Shown here one piece after another: positions 7,977-14,770 of a stretch of DNA of 18,875 bases. Made by a program: the position numbers and the translations under genes. Location of the stretch: the NCBI GenBank assembly GCA_945918815.1, contig CAMEIU010000014.1, positions 1-18,875 on the forward strand, read 5' to 3'. Every line of letters starts with the position of its first letter. The first letter of the stretch is position 1. Origin of the DNA: an uncultured Clostridia bacterium (GTDB taxonomy: Bacteria; Bacillota; Clostridia; Oscillospirales; Oscillospiraceae). Under the pieces are notes generated by a model that saw only the letters and a program-made list of their open reading frames with translations, searched no databases and had not been told where the DNA came from.

Positions 7977-8140
7977 AAAAACGCATGTCATTGTCAGGAA
8001 AAAGCACATAGTTCACTGTAGGGCGCGGCGACCCGACGCGCCGTGGTAGCTCCGTACAAGATATAGCTGCCTGCAAGCGGCACGTCCAGTGGCCGTGCCC
8101 TACAGTGTGGTGCTTTTGCATTGCAATGACATGCGTTTTT
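7977..8140. terminator. Nested inverted repeat between convergent operons, probable bidirectional terminator
   Basis: Outer arms AAAAACGCATGTCATTG (7977-7993) and CAATGACATGCGTTTTT (8124-8140) pair perfectly over 17 bp. The right arm runs into TTTTTTT, and the left arm is A-rich, giving a U-run on the other strand. Inside are a second pair (AAAAGCAC 8000-8007 with GTGCTTTT 8110-8117) and an 88-bp BIME-like element. The position 14 bp after the ATPase stop and 110 bp after the znuB stop fits a shared terminator for both operons. Confidence 0.6.
8014..8107. repeat. BIME-like composite repeat with 11-bp terminal inverted repeats
   Basis: The ends CACTGTAGGGC (8014-8024) and GCCCTACAGTG (8097-8107) are exact reverse complements. 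The left hairpin is GGCGCG with CGCGCC around a 9-base loop, followed by a linker containing GCTGCCTGCAAGCGG. The right hairpin is GGCACG with CGTGCC. Copies of the same composite lie at 14664-14753 (inverted) and 16354-16441. The element begins GTAG and ends CTAC, like two REP units head to head. Confidence 0.8.
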
Positions 8141-8202
8141 TTAATACACCACGGGAAATGAAAAAGCCCATTGGAGGCCGGTTGCGTTCTCCAGCGCGAA
8201 TA

Positions 8203-8227
8203 CGGACGGCCAATAACCGCCCCCTAC
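8203..8227 (-). repeat. Degenerate REP-like hairpin
   Basis: The sequence ACGGCCAATAACCGCCCCC ends in CTAC (8224-8227). It resembles the GGGCGGC family but with mismatches in the stem. It lies 22 bp from the znuB stop, on the downstream side. Confidence 0.5.
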
Positions 8228-8249
8228 ATCTCCGCTTTTACAATGCCCT

Positions 8250-9089
8250 TTACGCTCTCCGCTTGCGGAAGCAGAAGGTCACAGCGAAATACAAGGCCAG
8301 GTACAGGCTGATGACTGCGCCGGTGGAGCTGCCTAAGTAGTAGCTGGTGATCAGGCCGAGAATTCCGGCGAGCAGGGCGCCCAGGACGGAGAACAGATGG
8401 TATTCTCTTAAATTCCGGGCGATGTTCCGTGCCGCCGCGGCGGGCAGGACCAGAAGGGAGTTCAACACCATCAGGCCCACCCAGCTCATGGCCAGGGTCA
8501 CCACCACGGCGATGGACACGGTGAACAGCGTCTCATAGCCCCGGACCGGGATTCCCCGGGAGGAGGCCAGCTGCGGATGGACCGCCGTCAACACCAGGCG
8601 GTTGGAGGCCAGGGCCCAGAGGATCACCACCAGAAGCAGCACGATGGCCAGCAATCCGATTTCCGACGGGGTCACGGAGAGAATATCGCCGATGAGATAC
8701 TTGTTGAACTTGGTGAAGCTGCTGCCGTTCAAGGTGGCGATGAAGATGCCCAGGGCCACGGCCGTGGAGGAAAAGACGCTGATGACCGTCTCCGCCGCGT
8801 GACTGGTACGGCCCTTCACATAGGTGAACAGCAGGGCGAAGGCCACGGACAGCAGCACCGCCCAGTACATGGGGGCCACGGAGCCGCAGAGGACGCCGAT
8901 GGCGATGCCCGTGAAGCCGGAGTGACCCAAGGCGTCGGAGAAGAAGCTCATGCGGGCTGTGACCACCATGGTGGAGAGAAGGCCGAACAGGGGCCCCATG
9001 ATCAGCACCGCCAGCAGGGCGTTCTTCATAAAATTCATGATCAGCCACTGGAAGGGCAGCAGATTGCAGATTGCATACCAGATACTCAT
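8250..9089 (-). CDS. znuB: Zinc-type metal ABC transporter permease
   Basis: This is a 279-residue membrane subunit of an ABC-3 family importer for Zn2+ or Mn2+. It is mainly hydrophobic helices. The family landmarks are ARMSFFSDALGHSGFTGIAIG near residue 45, KGRTSHAAETVISVF near 92, SVTPSEIGLL near 138, and AMSWVGLMVLNSLLVLPAAAARN, the conserved segment before the last helices. The length is normal (260-290). Its ATG overlaps the ATPase stop as ATGA, and GGGAGG lies about nine bases upstream, so subunit synthesis is coupled. Zinc is preferred over manganese because of the partner proteins, but sequence alone does not settle the metal. The gene ends before a repeat-rich convergent junction. 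Confidence 0.9.
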   Translation of the reverse strand: MSIWYAICNLLPFQWLIMNFMKNALLAVLIMGPLFGLLSTMVVTARMSFFSDALGHSGFTGIAIGVLCGSVAPMYWAVLLSVAFALLFTYVKGRTSHAAETVISVFSSTAVALGIFIATLNGSSFTKFNKYLIGDILSVTPSEIGLLAIVLLLVVILWALASNRLVLTAVHPQLASSRGIPVRGYETLFTVSIAVVVTLAMSWVGLMVLNSLLVLPAAAARNIARNLREYHLFSVLGALLAGILGLITSYYLGSSTGAVISLYLALYFAVTFCFRKRRA

Positions 9090-9841
9090 ACCGCACCGCC
9101 TCCCATGTGGAACGCCCGGGCGAACTCGTCGGAGGACAAAACCTCCAACGGGGCGCCCTTTTTGAGAATTTTATGCTCCAACAGCACCACCCGGTCGCAG
9201 TACCGCTCCAGCATGGAGAAATCGTGGGTGGTCATGAGGATGGAGAGGTCGAATTTCTTTCGAATCTCGTCCAGCATGTCCATGAGAAGCTCCATGCCCT
9301 CCACGTCCACGCCGGAGAGGGGCTCGTCGAGAATCAGCATATGGGGCATGGGCTCCAGGGCCAACGCCAGCAGCACCCGCTGGACCTCGCCGCCGGACAG
9401 ATCGCCGATTCGCTTGTCGATCAATGCCTCGCCGTGGACATTGGCGAGGCTTTTCAGCACCTTCTCCCGGAAGGCTTTGGGAACCGGCAGGAAGGCCGGC
9501 CGCCGGGACAGGCAGCAGGCGTACAGATCCAGGACGCTGATGGGGTCGCCCTGGTCGAAGGCCGGGCTCTGGGGCACATAGCCGATGCGCAGCTTTTCCG
9601 AGCCGCCCCCGGCGGGCGAGAAGGTGATTTTCCCCTCATATTCCCGCTGGCCCAGGATGGCCTTGATGAGGGTGGATTTGCCCGCGCCGTTGGGCCCGAT
9701 GAGGGCCACGATCTGGCCGCAGTGCATATGCAGGTCGATATGCTCCAGCACCGGGTCGCTGCCGAAGCGGACGGACAGGTCTTCAATTTTCAAACAGCAG
9801 GCGTCCTGGCAGCCGCCGCCGTGGTGATGGCCGTGATTCAT
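9086..9841 (-). CDS. znuC: Zinc-type metal ABC transporter ATPase with His/Cys-rich N-terminus
   Basis: This 251-residue ATPase drives metal import with ZnuB. Walker A is GPNGAGKST (49-57), the Q-loop is in YVPQSPAFD near 91, the signature is LSGGEVQRVLLALAL from 148, Walker B is MLILDEPLSGVD from 168, and the switch histidine is in MTTHDFS near 206. The N-terminus is unusual: MNHGHHHGGGCQDACC adds four histidines and three cysteines before the normal start of the ATPase fold (LKIEDLSVRFG), which suggests a metal-sensing or metal-holding tail. The start overlaps the znuA stop as ATGA, and the stop overlaps the znuB start in the same way. The tail is in frame, and the ATG is the only one that gives this tight overlap, so the tail is probably real. 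Confidence 0.93.
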   Translation of the reverse strand: MNHGHHHGGGCQDACCLKIEDLSVRFGSDPVLEHIDLHMHCGQIVALIGPNGAGKSTLIKAILGQREYEGKITFSPAGGGSEKLRIGYVPQSPAFDQGDPISVLDLYACCLSRRPAFLPVPKAFREKVLKSLANVHGEALIDKRIGDLSGGEVQRVLLALALEPMPHMLILDEPLSGVDVEGMELLMDMLDEIRKKFDLSILMTTHDFSMLERYCDRVVLLEHKILKKGAPLEVLSSDEFARAFHMGGGAV

Positions 9842-10689
9842 GAAAGCGCCTCTTTCAACGTGTTGATGTTGTGGGTCATGGCTTCAAAATAGTCGCTGCC
9901 GCCGATGGCCATGTCCAGGGAGAAGTAGGGCACGCCGGTCTCCCCCTGGATGACGGAGGCGGCGGCGGTGGAGCCGTTGGCCTCGGTGAAGATGGCGGGC
10001 AGAGAATGGGTCTGTACCAGGTCCACGATCTCCGTCAGCTCCGCCGCCGAGGCCTCGCTGCCGGATTCCTCTTCAATAGCCCGGAGAATTTCCAGGTCAA
10101 AGGCCGAGGCCAGATAGCCGAAGCCGTCATGGAAGGTGATCAATTCCCGGCAGCTTACATCCGCCAGTTCCGCTTCCCCATAGGCCTTCAAATCAGAAAA
10201 CCGCTGCAGCAGCCCTTCCAGGTTGGCCTGGAAGATTGCCTGATGTTCCGGGTAAACGTCCGACAGTCCGGCGCAGATGTTCTCCGCCATTTTGGCCGCC
10301 CGGTCCGGATCCAGCCAGATGTGGGGATCGTCGCCCTCGTCGTTCTGCTGCAATTCGATTCCCTGGGAGCAGTCCACAATCTGCTCCGCCGCGGCCAGGG
10401 CGTCCTCCATGAAATCCTCCAGGCCCGCACCGGAGACCAGCACCACCCGGCTTCTCTCGATGGTCTCCATCTGGCCCACAGAGAGGGAATAATCATGGAG
10501 GCAGGACACAGACTCGGCGATAACCTGGGTGACGGTCAGGCCGGTGCCGTCCACGATGGCCGCCGCAAACTGGGCCACCGGCCCGGTGGTGGCAGCAACC
10601 CCGGTTTTCTCCCCCGTATTTCCATTCGCCCCACAGCCCGCCAGCAGCAGGACTGCCAGCAAAAGGGCGGAACACTTCATTTTTTTCAT
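9838..10689 (-). CDS. znuA: Zinc-type metal-binding lipoprotein of ABC importer
   Basis: This is the cluster A-I solute-binding protein that captures metal outside the membrane and hands it to ZnuBC. It is 283 residues. A lipoprotein signal (MKKMKCSALLLAVLLLAGC) has its lipobox ending at Cys19. Candidate metal ligands are His65 (SCLHDYS), His123 (DPHIWLDP), His187 (TFHDGFGYLA) and the acidic residue in FTEANGS near 236, the expected three-His plus carboxylate set. In place of the long His-rich loop of many ZnuA proteins there is a short acidic stretch, QQNDEGDD (114-121), just before His123. The protein is shorter than many homologues because the region between signal and first helix is brief. 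The start has AAGGAG upstream and a strong promoter. Zinc is likely, and manganese is possible. Confidence 0.92.
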   Translation of the reverse strand: MKKMKCSALLLAVLLLAGCGANGNTGEKTGVAATTGPVAQFAAAIVDGTGLTVTQVIAESVSCLHDYSLSVGQMETIERSRVVLVSGAGLEDFMEDALAAAEQIVDCSQGIELQQNDEGDDPHIWLDPDRAAKMAENICAGLSDVYPEHQAIFQANLEGLLQRFSDLKAYGEAELADVSCRELITFHDGFGYLASAFDLEILRAIEEESGSEASAAELTEIVDLVQTHSLPAIFTEANGSTAAASVIQGETGVPYFSLDMAIGGSDYFEAMTHNINTLKEALS

Positions 10690-10714
10690 AAGTTTGCTCC
10701 TTCAAAAAAACGTA

Positions 10715-10734
10715 TTGTTTATTATAACAAACAA
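10715..10734. promoter_or_regulatory. Near-perfect palindrome over the znu -10, candidate metal-repressor operator
   Basis: TTGTTTATTATAACAAACAA has 9-bp arms that pair at eight of nine positions around a 2-bp centre. It completely covers the znuA -10 hexamer, so a protein bound here would block transcription. It does not match the classical Bacillus Zur or streptococcal AdcR patterns that I know. The regulator is therefore unassigned; repression by a zinc sensor is inference. Confidence 0.5.
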
Positions 10735-10749
10735 ACGGAAAATTGACAA
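10721..10749 (-). promoter_or_regulatory. Promoter of the znuACB operon
   Basis: On the minus strand, TTGTCA (10749-10744), a 17-bp spacer and TATAAT (10726-10721) form a near-consensus sigma-A promoter. It lies about 32 bp upstream of the znuA ATG, with AAGGAG in the short leader. Confidence 0.8.
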
Positions 10750-10807
10750 CACCTTCGTGACACAGACGGGCGGGCCGTTTTCAATCGTCGCGTCAGCGAC
10801 ACCTTCA

Positions 10808-10837
10808 TTGTCAATTGTCAATTATCAATTGTCAATT
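10808..10837 (+). repeat. Four 7-bp tandem repeats (TTGTCAA) reaching the niaR -35
   Basis: Units begin at 10808, 10815, 10822 and 10829: TTGTCAA, TTGTCAA, TTATCAA, TTGTCAA. The fourth unit provides the -35 hexamer of the niaR promoter. They follow a short hairpin (GTCGC, GTCA, GCGAC at 10787-10800). They could be an operator array or a remnant of a dispersed repeat; ACCTTCATTGTC just before them recurs at 14809-14820. Confidence 0.7.
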
Positions 10838-10857
10838 CAAATCAAATACGGTATAAT
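10829..10857 (+). promoter_or_regulatory. Promoter of niaR
   Basis: TTGTCA (10829-10834), a 17-bp spacer and TATAAT (10852-10857) are near consensus. Transcription would start around 10864, leaving a leader of only about a dozen bases that contains the GGAGGG ribosome site at 10866-10871. Confidence 0.8.
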
Positions 10858-10877
10858 GAATTTATGGAGGGATGTCT

Positions 10878-11426
10878 ATGAACGGAACCGAACGGAGAGA
10901 CCGGATTTTGGAGCTGCTGCGGGAGGCGGATTCGCCGCTGTCCGGGTCACAGCTGGCAAAAAGCCTGGGCGTCAGCCGGCAGGTCATTGTGCAGGACATG
11001 GCCCTGCTCCGGGCCAGGACGGATCTGGACATTCTTTCCACCTATCAGGGCTATGTGCTGCGCACCCCGGAGGAACCCTGCCGCCGGGTGTTCAAGGTCC
11101 GCCACAACACGGCCAGAACTGAGGAAGAGCTGCGGGAGATCGTGGACCTGGGCGGCCGGGTGGAGGACGTGTTCGTGTATCACTGCGTCTACGGCGTGGT
11201 CCGGGGCGATCTGAAAATCGCCTCCCGCAGGGACATCCGGGACTTCATGGCCCGCCTGGCCGAAAGCCGCTCCGCCCCCCTGATGCTCATCACCAATGAA
11301 TACCACTACCACACCGTGGCGGCGGATTCGCCGCAGATTCTCGACCAGATTCAGGACCGCCTCAAAGAATTGGGCTTCCTGGCTCCCCTGACCGACTACG
11401 AGCCGGTGGAGTTCGGGAATAAATAA
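10878..11426 (+). CDS. niaR: NiaR-type nicotinate-responsive transcriptional repressor
   Basis: This 182-residue cytosolic regulator has an N-terminal winged helix-turn-helix (about 4-60, including SGSQLAKSLGVSRQVIVQDMALLR) and a C-terminal 3H domain (about 72-168). The NiaR/YrxA family represses NAD synthesis and niacin uptake genes when nicotinic acid is present. The 3H metal-site residues are visible as His76 (VRHNTARTEEEL), a glutamate near 84, and His143 and His145 in NEYHYHTVAAD. The length fits the family (about 170-185). The ATG at 10878 is chosen because GGAGGG ends six bases before it; the ATG at 10872 abuts that site. The gene is divergent from the znu operon and has its own promoter. 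Likely targets are NAD genes elsewhere; whether it controls nadE at the left edge cannot be seen. Confidence 0.92.
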   Translation: MNGTERRDRILELLREADSPLSGSQLAKSLGVSRQVIVQDMALLRARTDLDILSTYQGYVLRTPEEPCRRVFKVRHNTARTEEELREIVDLGGRVEDVFVYHCVYGVVRGDLKIASRRDIRDFMARLAESRSAPLMLITNEYHYHTVAADSPQILDQIQDRLKELGFLAPLTDYEPVEFGNK

Positions 11427-11457
11427 GATGGATGCTCAGCCAATCTGGCAACAGCCC

Positions 11458-11473
11458 AAATTGGGATTTGACA
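11458..11473 (+). repeat. Short dispersed repeat AAATTGGGATTTGACA
   Basis: This 16-mer is the exact reverse complement of 2771-2786. It lies just after niaR and before the inverted pair of two-hairpin repeats. In both places it is next to a larger repeat, so it may be the flank of a common composite. Confidence 0.55.
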
Positions 11474-11490
11474 CAGTCGTAGTTTGCAGA

Positions 11491-11653
11491 AGGCCAAAGC
11501 CTTCCCCTTGAGGGGAAGGTGGCGCGAAGCGCCGGATGAGGTGGCACAGAGTTACGGATTCGCCGGTAGCCCTTGCAAATCGCAACTATTTCCTGCACAC
11601 CTCATCAGTCTCGCTTCGCTCGACAGCTTCCCCTCAAGGGGAAGCCTTGGCGC
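11491..11653. repeat. Inverted pair of two-hairpin dispersed repeats
   Basis: The left unit (11491-11543) reads the constant hairpin CCTTCCCCTTGAGGGGAAGG, then variable hairpin GGCGCGAAGCGCC, then GGATGAGGTG. The right unit (11596-11653) is the opposite way round: CACCTCATC, a variable arm around TCGCTTCGCT, then CTTCCCCTCAAGGGGAAG and CCTTGGCG. About 50 bp of unique sequence lies between. They belong to the same family as 4008-4062. They fill most of the 410-bp gap between niaR and the BceA-like gene, which holds no gene. Confidence 0.8.
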
Positions 11654-11723
11654 TCCCGCGCCAGTGCATCAAAACCCAGTTTACCTGTTTGCGAGGAAGC
11701 CGATAAGGATGATAACATTTTAT

Positions 11724-11770
11724 CCCGGAACCTTACAAAAGTGTAAGGTTCCGGGCCCTTTTTGTAAGGT
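11724..11770 (+). promoter_or_regulatory. Candidate BceR-type operator embedded in a perfect hairpin
   Basis: A 14-bp perfect inverted repeat, CCCGGAACCTTACA (11724-11737) and TGTAAGGTTCCGGG (11742-11755), surrounds AAAG. Its centre, TTACA-AAAG-TGTAA, fits the TnACA-N4-TGTAA pattern described for BceR-like response regulators. A third half-site TGTAAGGT (11763-11770) lies exactly 21 bp after the one at 11742, two helical turns. CCCTTTTT follows the hairpin, so it may also terminate read-through from niaR. It lies about 80 bp upstream of a BceAB-type operon. Confidence 0.6.
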
Positions 11771-11800
11771 AAATCGATGGTACGGCAGAAAAAAAGATGG

Positions 11801-11806
11801 TATCAT
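11801..11806 (+). promoter_or_regulatory. Possible -10 element of the bceAB-like operon
   Basis: TATCAT matches the -10 consensus at five of six positions, about 30 bp before the ATG. The expected -35 position (TGGTAC, 11778-11783) is poor, as would fit a promoter that needs an activator at the upstream palindrome. Confidence 0.35.
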
Positions 11807-11836
11807 GGTGCCAACAACACCAAGGAGGTTTTTCCC

Positions 11837-12604
11837 ATGTCCCTACTCGAGGTCACGAACCTGAAAAAGATATACACCACCCGCTTCGGCGGCAATCCGG
11901 TCCAGGCCCTCAGCAGCGTCAGCTTCCATGTGGAACAGGGAGAATACGCGGCCATCATGGGCGAGTCCGGCTCCGGCAAGACCACCCTTCTGAACATTCT
12001 GGCGGCCCTGGATCAGCCCACCAGCGGCGAGGTGCTGCTGAACGGCCGGAATATGGCCGACATCCGGGAACGGGACCTGGCCGCCTTCCGCCGGGAGAAT
12101 CTGGGCTTCGTGTTTCAGGAGTTCAACCTGCTGGACACCTTCTCCATCGAGGACAACATCTTCCTGCCTCTGGTCCTGGCCGGCGAGACCTACCCCGCCA
12201 TGGCCGGAAAGCTGGACAAGCTGTCAAAGCGGCTGGGCATCGCCGACATTTTGAAGAAATATCCCTATGAGGTCTCCGGCGGGCAGAAGCAGCGGGCCGC
12301 CGTGGCAAGAGCGTTGATCACGGAGCCGCAGATTTTACTGGCCGATGAGCCCACCGGCGCGCTGGATTCCAAGGCCACCGACAGCCTGCTGCGGCTCTTT
12401 GAAGAGGTCAACGCCATGGGCCAGACCATTCTGATGGTCACCCACTCGGTGAAGGCCGCCAGCCACGCGGGCCGGGTGCTGTTCATCAAGGACGGCGAGG
12501 TCTTCCACCAGCTCTACCGCGGCGGCGCGTCCACGGAGGAATTCTACGGCCGCATCACCGACACGCTGACGGTGCTGACCACGGGAGGCGAGGACCATGC
12601 GTAA
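11837..12604 (+). CDS. BceA-type ABC transporter ATPase (peptide-antibiotic detoxification)
   Basis: This 255-residue ATPase pairs with the BceB-like permease that follows. Walker A is GESGSGKTT (42-50), the Q-loop is in FVFQEFNLLDTFS near 94, the signature is VSGGQKQRAAVARAL from 146, Walker B is ILLADEPTGALD from 166, and the switch histidine is in MVTHSVKAA near 203. FQEFNLLDT and QKQRAA are typical of the BceA/Pep7E group. ATG 11837 is chosen because CAAGGAGG lies 8-9 bases upstream; the frame stays open back to 11777, but those 20 residues cross the promoter region. The stop overlaps the permease start by 8 bases. Such pairs free cell-wall precursors from bacitracin-like peptides and usually signal to a BceRS two-component system, which is not encoded nearby. 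Confidence 0.9.
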   Translation: MSLLEVTNLKKIYTTRFGGNPVQALSSVSFHVEQGEYAAIMGESGSGKTTLLNILAALDQPTSGEVLLNGRNMADIRERDLAAFRRENLGFVFQEFNLLDTFSIEDNIFLPLVLAGETYPAMAGKLDKLSKRLGIADILKKYPYEVSGGQKQRAAVARALITEPQILLADEPTGALDSKATDSLLRLFEEVNAMGQTILMVTHSVKAASHAGRVLFIKDGEVFHQLYRGGASTEEFYGRITDTLTVLTTGGEDHA

Positions 12605-14651
12605 ACACCTCTATCCCCATCTGGCCTGGCTGAACCTCAAGCACAACTATCAGTTCTACATTCCCTACCTGCTGACCATCGTAGGCACCGCCGCCGGGTT
12701 CTACATCATGACGGCATTGAGTTACGCCGGGGACCTGCCCCAGCAGATCCGCTACGCCTACCTGACCATGTTCATGACCATCGGCTGCTTTGTGGTGGCG
12801 CTGTTCACGGTAATCTTCCTCTTCTACACCAACAGCTTCCTCATGAAGCGCCGACAGAAGGAGCTTGGCCTCTACAATGTGCTGGGCATGGGCAAGGGCC
12901 ACATCGCCCGGGTGCTGGCCTGGGAGACGGTATACATCGGCCTCGCCGGCATTGTGGGCGGCATTCTCTGCGGCATGCTGTTCCAGCGGCTGGTGACCTT
13001 GATTGTCTACCGGGTGGTGCGTTACAGCACGGGCTTCACCTTCTACATCTGCTGGAGGGGTATCGCCATGACGGCCATCCTGTTCGGCGCGGTGCTGCTG
13101 GTGAATCTCATCTACAATCTCATCCGCATGCACATGCAGAATCCCGCGGCCATGATGCGGGAGGGCAGCGCGGGAGAGAAAGAGCCCAAGTCCAAGTGGA
13201 TTCTGGCCATTCTCGGCGTGCTCTGTCTGGGCGGCGGCTACGGCATTGCCCTGCGGACCCAGGACGCCCTGGAGGCTCTGGCATTGTACTTCGTGGCGGT
13301 GTTTCTGGTGATCATCGGCACCTACTGCCTGTTCACGGCGGGCAGCATCGCCATTCTGAAGCTCCTGCGGAAGAACAAGAAATATTACTATAAAACCAAT
13401 CATTTCATCTCGGTCTCCGGCATGCTCTACCGCATGAAGCGCAACGGCGTGGGCCTGGCCAACATCTGCATTCTCTGCACCATGGTCCTGGTCATGATCT
13501 CCGGCACCGTGTCGCTGTTTCTGGGAACGGAGGACATCGTGAACAAGGTTGCACCGGCGGACTGGACCTCCATCCTGCGGTACAATCCCGCCGATGAGGA
13601 TACGCCGGACTTTGCGGCGTTGGAGCAGCGAATCGCGGAGACCGCCCGCTCCCAGGGGCTGGAGGTCACAAAAAGCCGGTCCTTTACCAACATGGAGCGG
13701 AGCTTCTATCTCCAGGACGGGCAGCTGAAGCAGTTTCCCGTGGAGCACGGCGGCGTTCTGACCTGGGACGTCCAGGTGGAGTGCCTGATTCTCCCGGCGG
13801 CGGACTACACGGTTCTGACCGGTGTTTCCCTGTCCCTCTCTCCCGGCGAGGTCGCCGTCTATGATCCCGACGGGGTGTTTCCGCAGCAAGGGGCCCTGGT
13901 TTTCAACGAACAGGGCGCGGACGGCGGCAGCACATGGGACTATACGGTGGTCCAGGCATTGACAGTTTTCCCGGGCACCGGCGGCTGGTCTCCCATGATC
14001 GGCGCGGCCAATGTGGATGAAAACAAGGGCTGCTGCGTGGTAGTGGACAGCCTGGCCGCCCTGTATGAACTCCACGGCCTGTCCAGCAACCGGTATGTGC
14101 AATGGAGCCTGCTGACGGAGCTTTCCGGTTCCGAACAGGAGAAGCTGGACGCCTACTGCAATACCTTCGACAGCTTTGAGACCTCGCCGGATTTCTCCAA
14201 TACCGGCTCCTGGGAGTGGTTCTCCACGGAGTCCCGCCAGATGCAGCTGGAGGAATACTACTCCATGAACGGCGGTTTTCTGTTCCTGGGGGTGTTCCTG
14301 GGCATTCTGTTCCTGGCGGCGGCGGTGCTGATCATCTACTACAAGCAGGTCTCCGAGGGCTATGAGGACCGGCAGCGGTTCCAGATCATGCAGAAAGTCG
14401 GATTGGAACGGCAGCAGATCAGAAAGTCCATCAACGGACAGATTTTAGTTGTGTTCTTCCTGCCGCTGCTGGCCGCGGCGGTCCATGTGGCTTTCGACTT
14501 CCGGCTGATGGTACTGCTGCTGCAGCTCTTCGCCATGGACAGCGTGAAGCTGACAGCCCTCTGCACTTTGGTGACCTTCGGAGCCTTCGCGGCCTTGTAT
14601 ATCCTGGTCTATCGGATCACCGCCCGGGCTTACTATAAAATTGTGACATAA
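12597..14651 (+). CDS. BceB-type ABC transporter permease
   Basis: This 684-residue permease has the BceB layout of ten helices with a large external domain between helices 7 and 8. Helices lie at about 21-42, 57-79, 108-129, 154-176, 200-217, 228-256, 287-308, 559-581, 614-634 and 654-673. The external domain spans about 309-558. The first FtsX core is marked by FLMKRRQKELGLYNVLGMGKGHIARVLAWE after helix 2, and the second by DRQRFQIMQKVGLERQQIRKSI after helix 8. Known BceB proteins are about 640-670 residues, so this one is slightly longer, mostly in the external domain that recognises the peptide-lipid complex. The ATG follows GGGAGG and sits inside the last codons of the ATPase gene. The ligand is not predictable. 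Confidence 0.9.
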   Translation: MRKHLYPHLAWLNLKHNYQFYIPYLLTIVGTAAGFYIMTALSYAGDLPQQIRYAYLTMFMTIGCFVVALFTVIFLFYTNSFLMKRRQKELGLYNVLGMGKGHIARVLAWETVYIGLAGIVGGILCGMLFQRLVTLIVYRVVRYSTGFTFYICWRGIAMTAILFGAVLLVNLIYNLIRMHMQNPAAMMREGSAGEKEPKSKWILAILGVLCLGGGYGIALRTQDALEALALYFVAVFLVIIGTYCLFTAGSIAILKLLRKNKKYYYKTNHFISVSGMLYRMKRNGVGLANICILCTMVLVMISGTVSLFLGTEDIVNKVAPADWTSILRYNPADEDTPDFAALEQRIAETARSQGLEVTKSRSFTNMERSFYLQDGQLKQFPVEHGGVLTWDVQVECLILPAADYTVLTGVSLSLSPGEVAVYDPDGVFPQQGALVFNEQGADGGSTWDYTVVQALTVFPGTGGWSPMIGAANVDENKGCCVVVDSLAALYELHGLSSNRYVQWSLLTELSGSEQEKLDAYCNTFDSFETSPDFSNTGSWEWFSTESRQMQLEEYYSMNGGFLFLGVFLGILFLAAAVLIIYYKQVSEGYEDRQRFQIMQKVGLERQQIRKSINGQILVVFFLPLLAAAVHVAFDFRLMVLLLQLFAMDSVKLTALCTLVTFGAFAALYILVYRITARAYYKIVT

Positions 14652-14663
14652 GCTGTAAGCTTT

Positions 14664-14753
14664 TGTAGCGCACGGCCACTGGACGTGCCGCTGGAAGGCA
14701 GCTGCCTACCGGAACCACCTGCTTTACGGCGCGTCGGGTCGCCGCGCCCTACA
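14664..14753. repeat. BIME-like composite repeat, inverted copy
   Basis: The element starts TGTAG and ends CCCTACA. It contains GCACGGCCACTGGACGTGCC, a linker with GGCAGCTGCC, and GGCGCGTCGGGTCGCCGCGCC. It is the reverse-complement arrangement of the composite at 8014-8107. It starts 12 bp after the BceB-like stop. Confidence 0.8.
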
Positions 14754-14770
14754 TCGGAGGTACGCATGGC

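Noticed and set aside
8577..9892. Plus-strand open frames opposite znuB and znuC
   Set aside because: The minus-strand genes have clear Walker and permease motifs and coupled starts; the plus frames show none.
11777..11836. Upstream in-frame extension of the BceA-like gene
   Set aside because: It crosses the likely -10 region and lacks a ribosome site, while ATG 11837 has CAAGGAGG at the right distance and starts the conserved fold.
12555..14102. Long minus-strand open frame opposite the BceB-like permease
   Set aside because: It is a codon-bias shadow of a real gene, low in hydrophobic structure and without a ribosome site or family motif.
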